Position numbers and translations under genes: made by a program. DNA of 34,065 bases from Candidatus Hydrogenedentota bacterium (GTDB lineage: Bacteria; Hydrogenedentota; Hydrogenedentia; Hydrogenedentales; Hydrogenedentaceae): NCBI GenBank assembly GCA_026415215.1, contig JAOAHN010000062.1, forward strand, positions 1-34,065, read 5' to 3'. This document shows, piece by piece, positions 34,047-34,065 of this stretch (position 1 is the first letter of the stretch; every line of letters starts with the position of its first letter). The notes beneath the pieces are model-generated. The model ran no database searches. It was not told the DNA's origin and worked only from the letters and a program-made list of their open reading frames with translations.

Positions 34047-34065
34047 CTGTCTCTTATACACATCT
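34047..34065. other. Nextera transposase adapter (Tn5 mosaic end), artefact
   Basis: CTGTCTCTTATACACATCT is the exact 19-base mosaic end used in tagmentation libraries. It sits flush with the end of the contig and is not biological sequence. Reverse-strand translation gives the well-known MYKRQ artefact, and forward translation gives CLLYTS. Confidence 0.98.

Noticed and set aside
33798-34061. 87-residue frame on the - strand beginning MYKRQ
   Set aside because: Its start codon lies in the Nextera adapter and it runs antisense to the second SCP2-like gene; MYKRQ is a known adapter artefact.

Overview
The window is about 34 kb of AT-rich bacterial DNA from an organism I cannot name with confidence. 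Three features suggest a Planctomycetes/Hydrogenedentes-like or other PVC/FCB-type lineage known mainly from metagenomes: a 2,561-residue secreted protein with PKD-like repeats and an acidic 'EGE' linker, a zinc-ribbon/MshEN/HDOD regulator, and a long coiled-coil membrane protein ending in leucine-rich repeats. This placement is inference; there is no rRNA or other marker to settle it. The last 19 bases are an exact Nextera (Tn5 mosaic end) adapter, so the sequence is a short-read contig ending in untrimmed adapter.

Layout. (1) 1-7031: two related B12-domain-type radical SAM genes face each other (813-2345 +, 5469-7031 -). About 3 kb between them and about 0.7 kb to the left hold no convincing gene, and base composition there is strongly strand-skewed. 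(2) 7306-8854: a cellobiose 2-epimerase-like sugar epimerase (-) diverges from a tRNA-Arg(ACG) gene. (3) 9200-13672: a complete riboflavin operon with a good promoter, an FMN riboswitch, an intrinsic terminator, and then ribD, ribE, ribBA, a DUF2007-like gene, ribH and nusB. (4) 13704-20736: the coiled-coil/LRR protein (-) is divergent from the HDOD regulator (+). An isolated acyl carrier protein gene (-) is divergent from a Gfo/Idh/MocA oxidoreductase (+), with a dyad over the acpP promoter; a strong terminator follows. (5) 20881-28566: the giant PKD-repeat protein. (6) 28764-34046: a six-gene + strand cluster made of a PlsC-like acyltransferase, a tandem SCP2-like protein, a class III PLP aminotransferase, split transketolase N and C subunits, and a second SCP2-like protein cut off by the contig end.

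The riboflavin operon is conventional and its parts are very well supported. The most unusual region is the right-hand cluster. Two SCP2-like (lipid-carrier type) proteins bracket a PLP aminotransferase and a TPP transketolase pair, with a glycerolipid-type acyltransferase just upstream. This suggests an uncharacterised pathway that builds or modifies a polyol or amino group on a lipid-like substrate. Within it, the transketolase N subunit carries two adjacent in-frame stop codons (TAA TGA), after which a well-conserved 30-codon tail continues in the same frame. That is either a consensus error, a recent lesion or readthrough.
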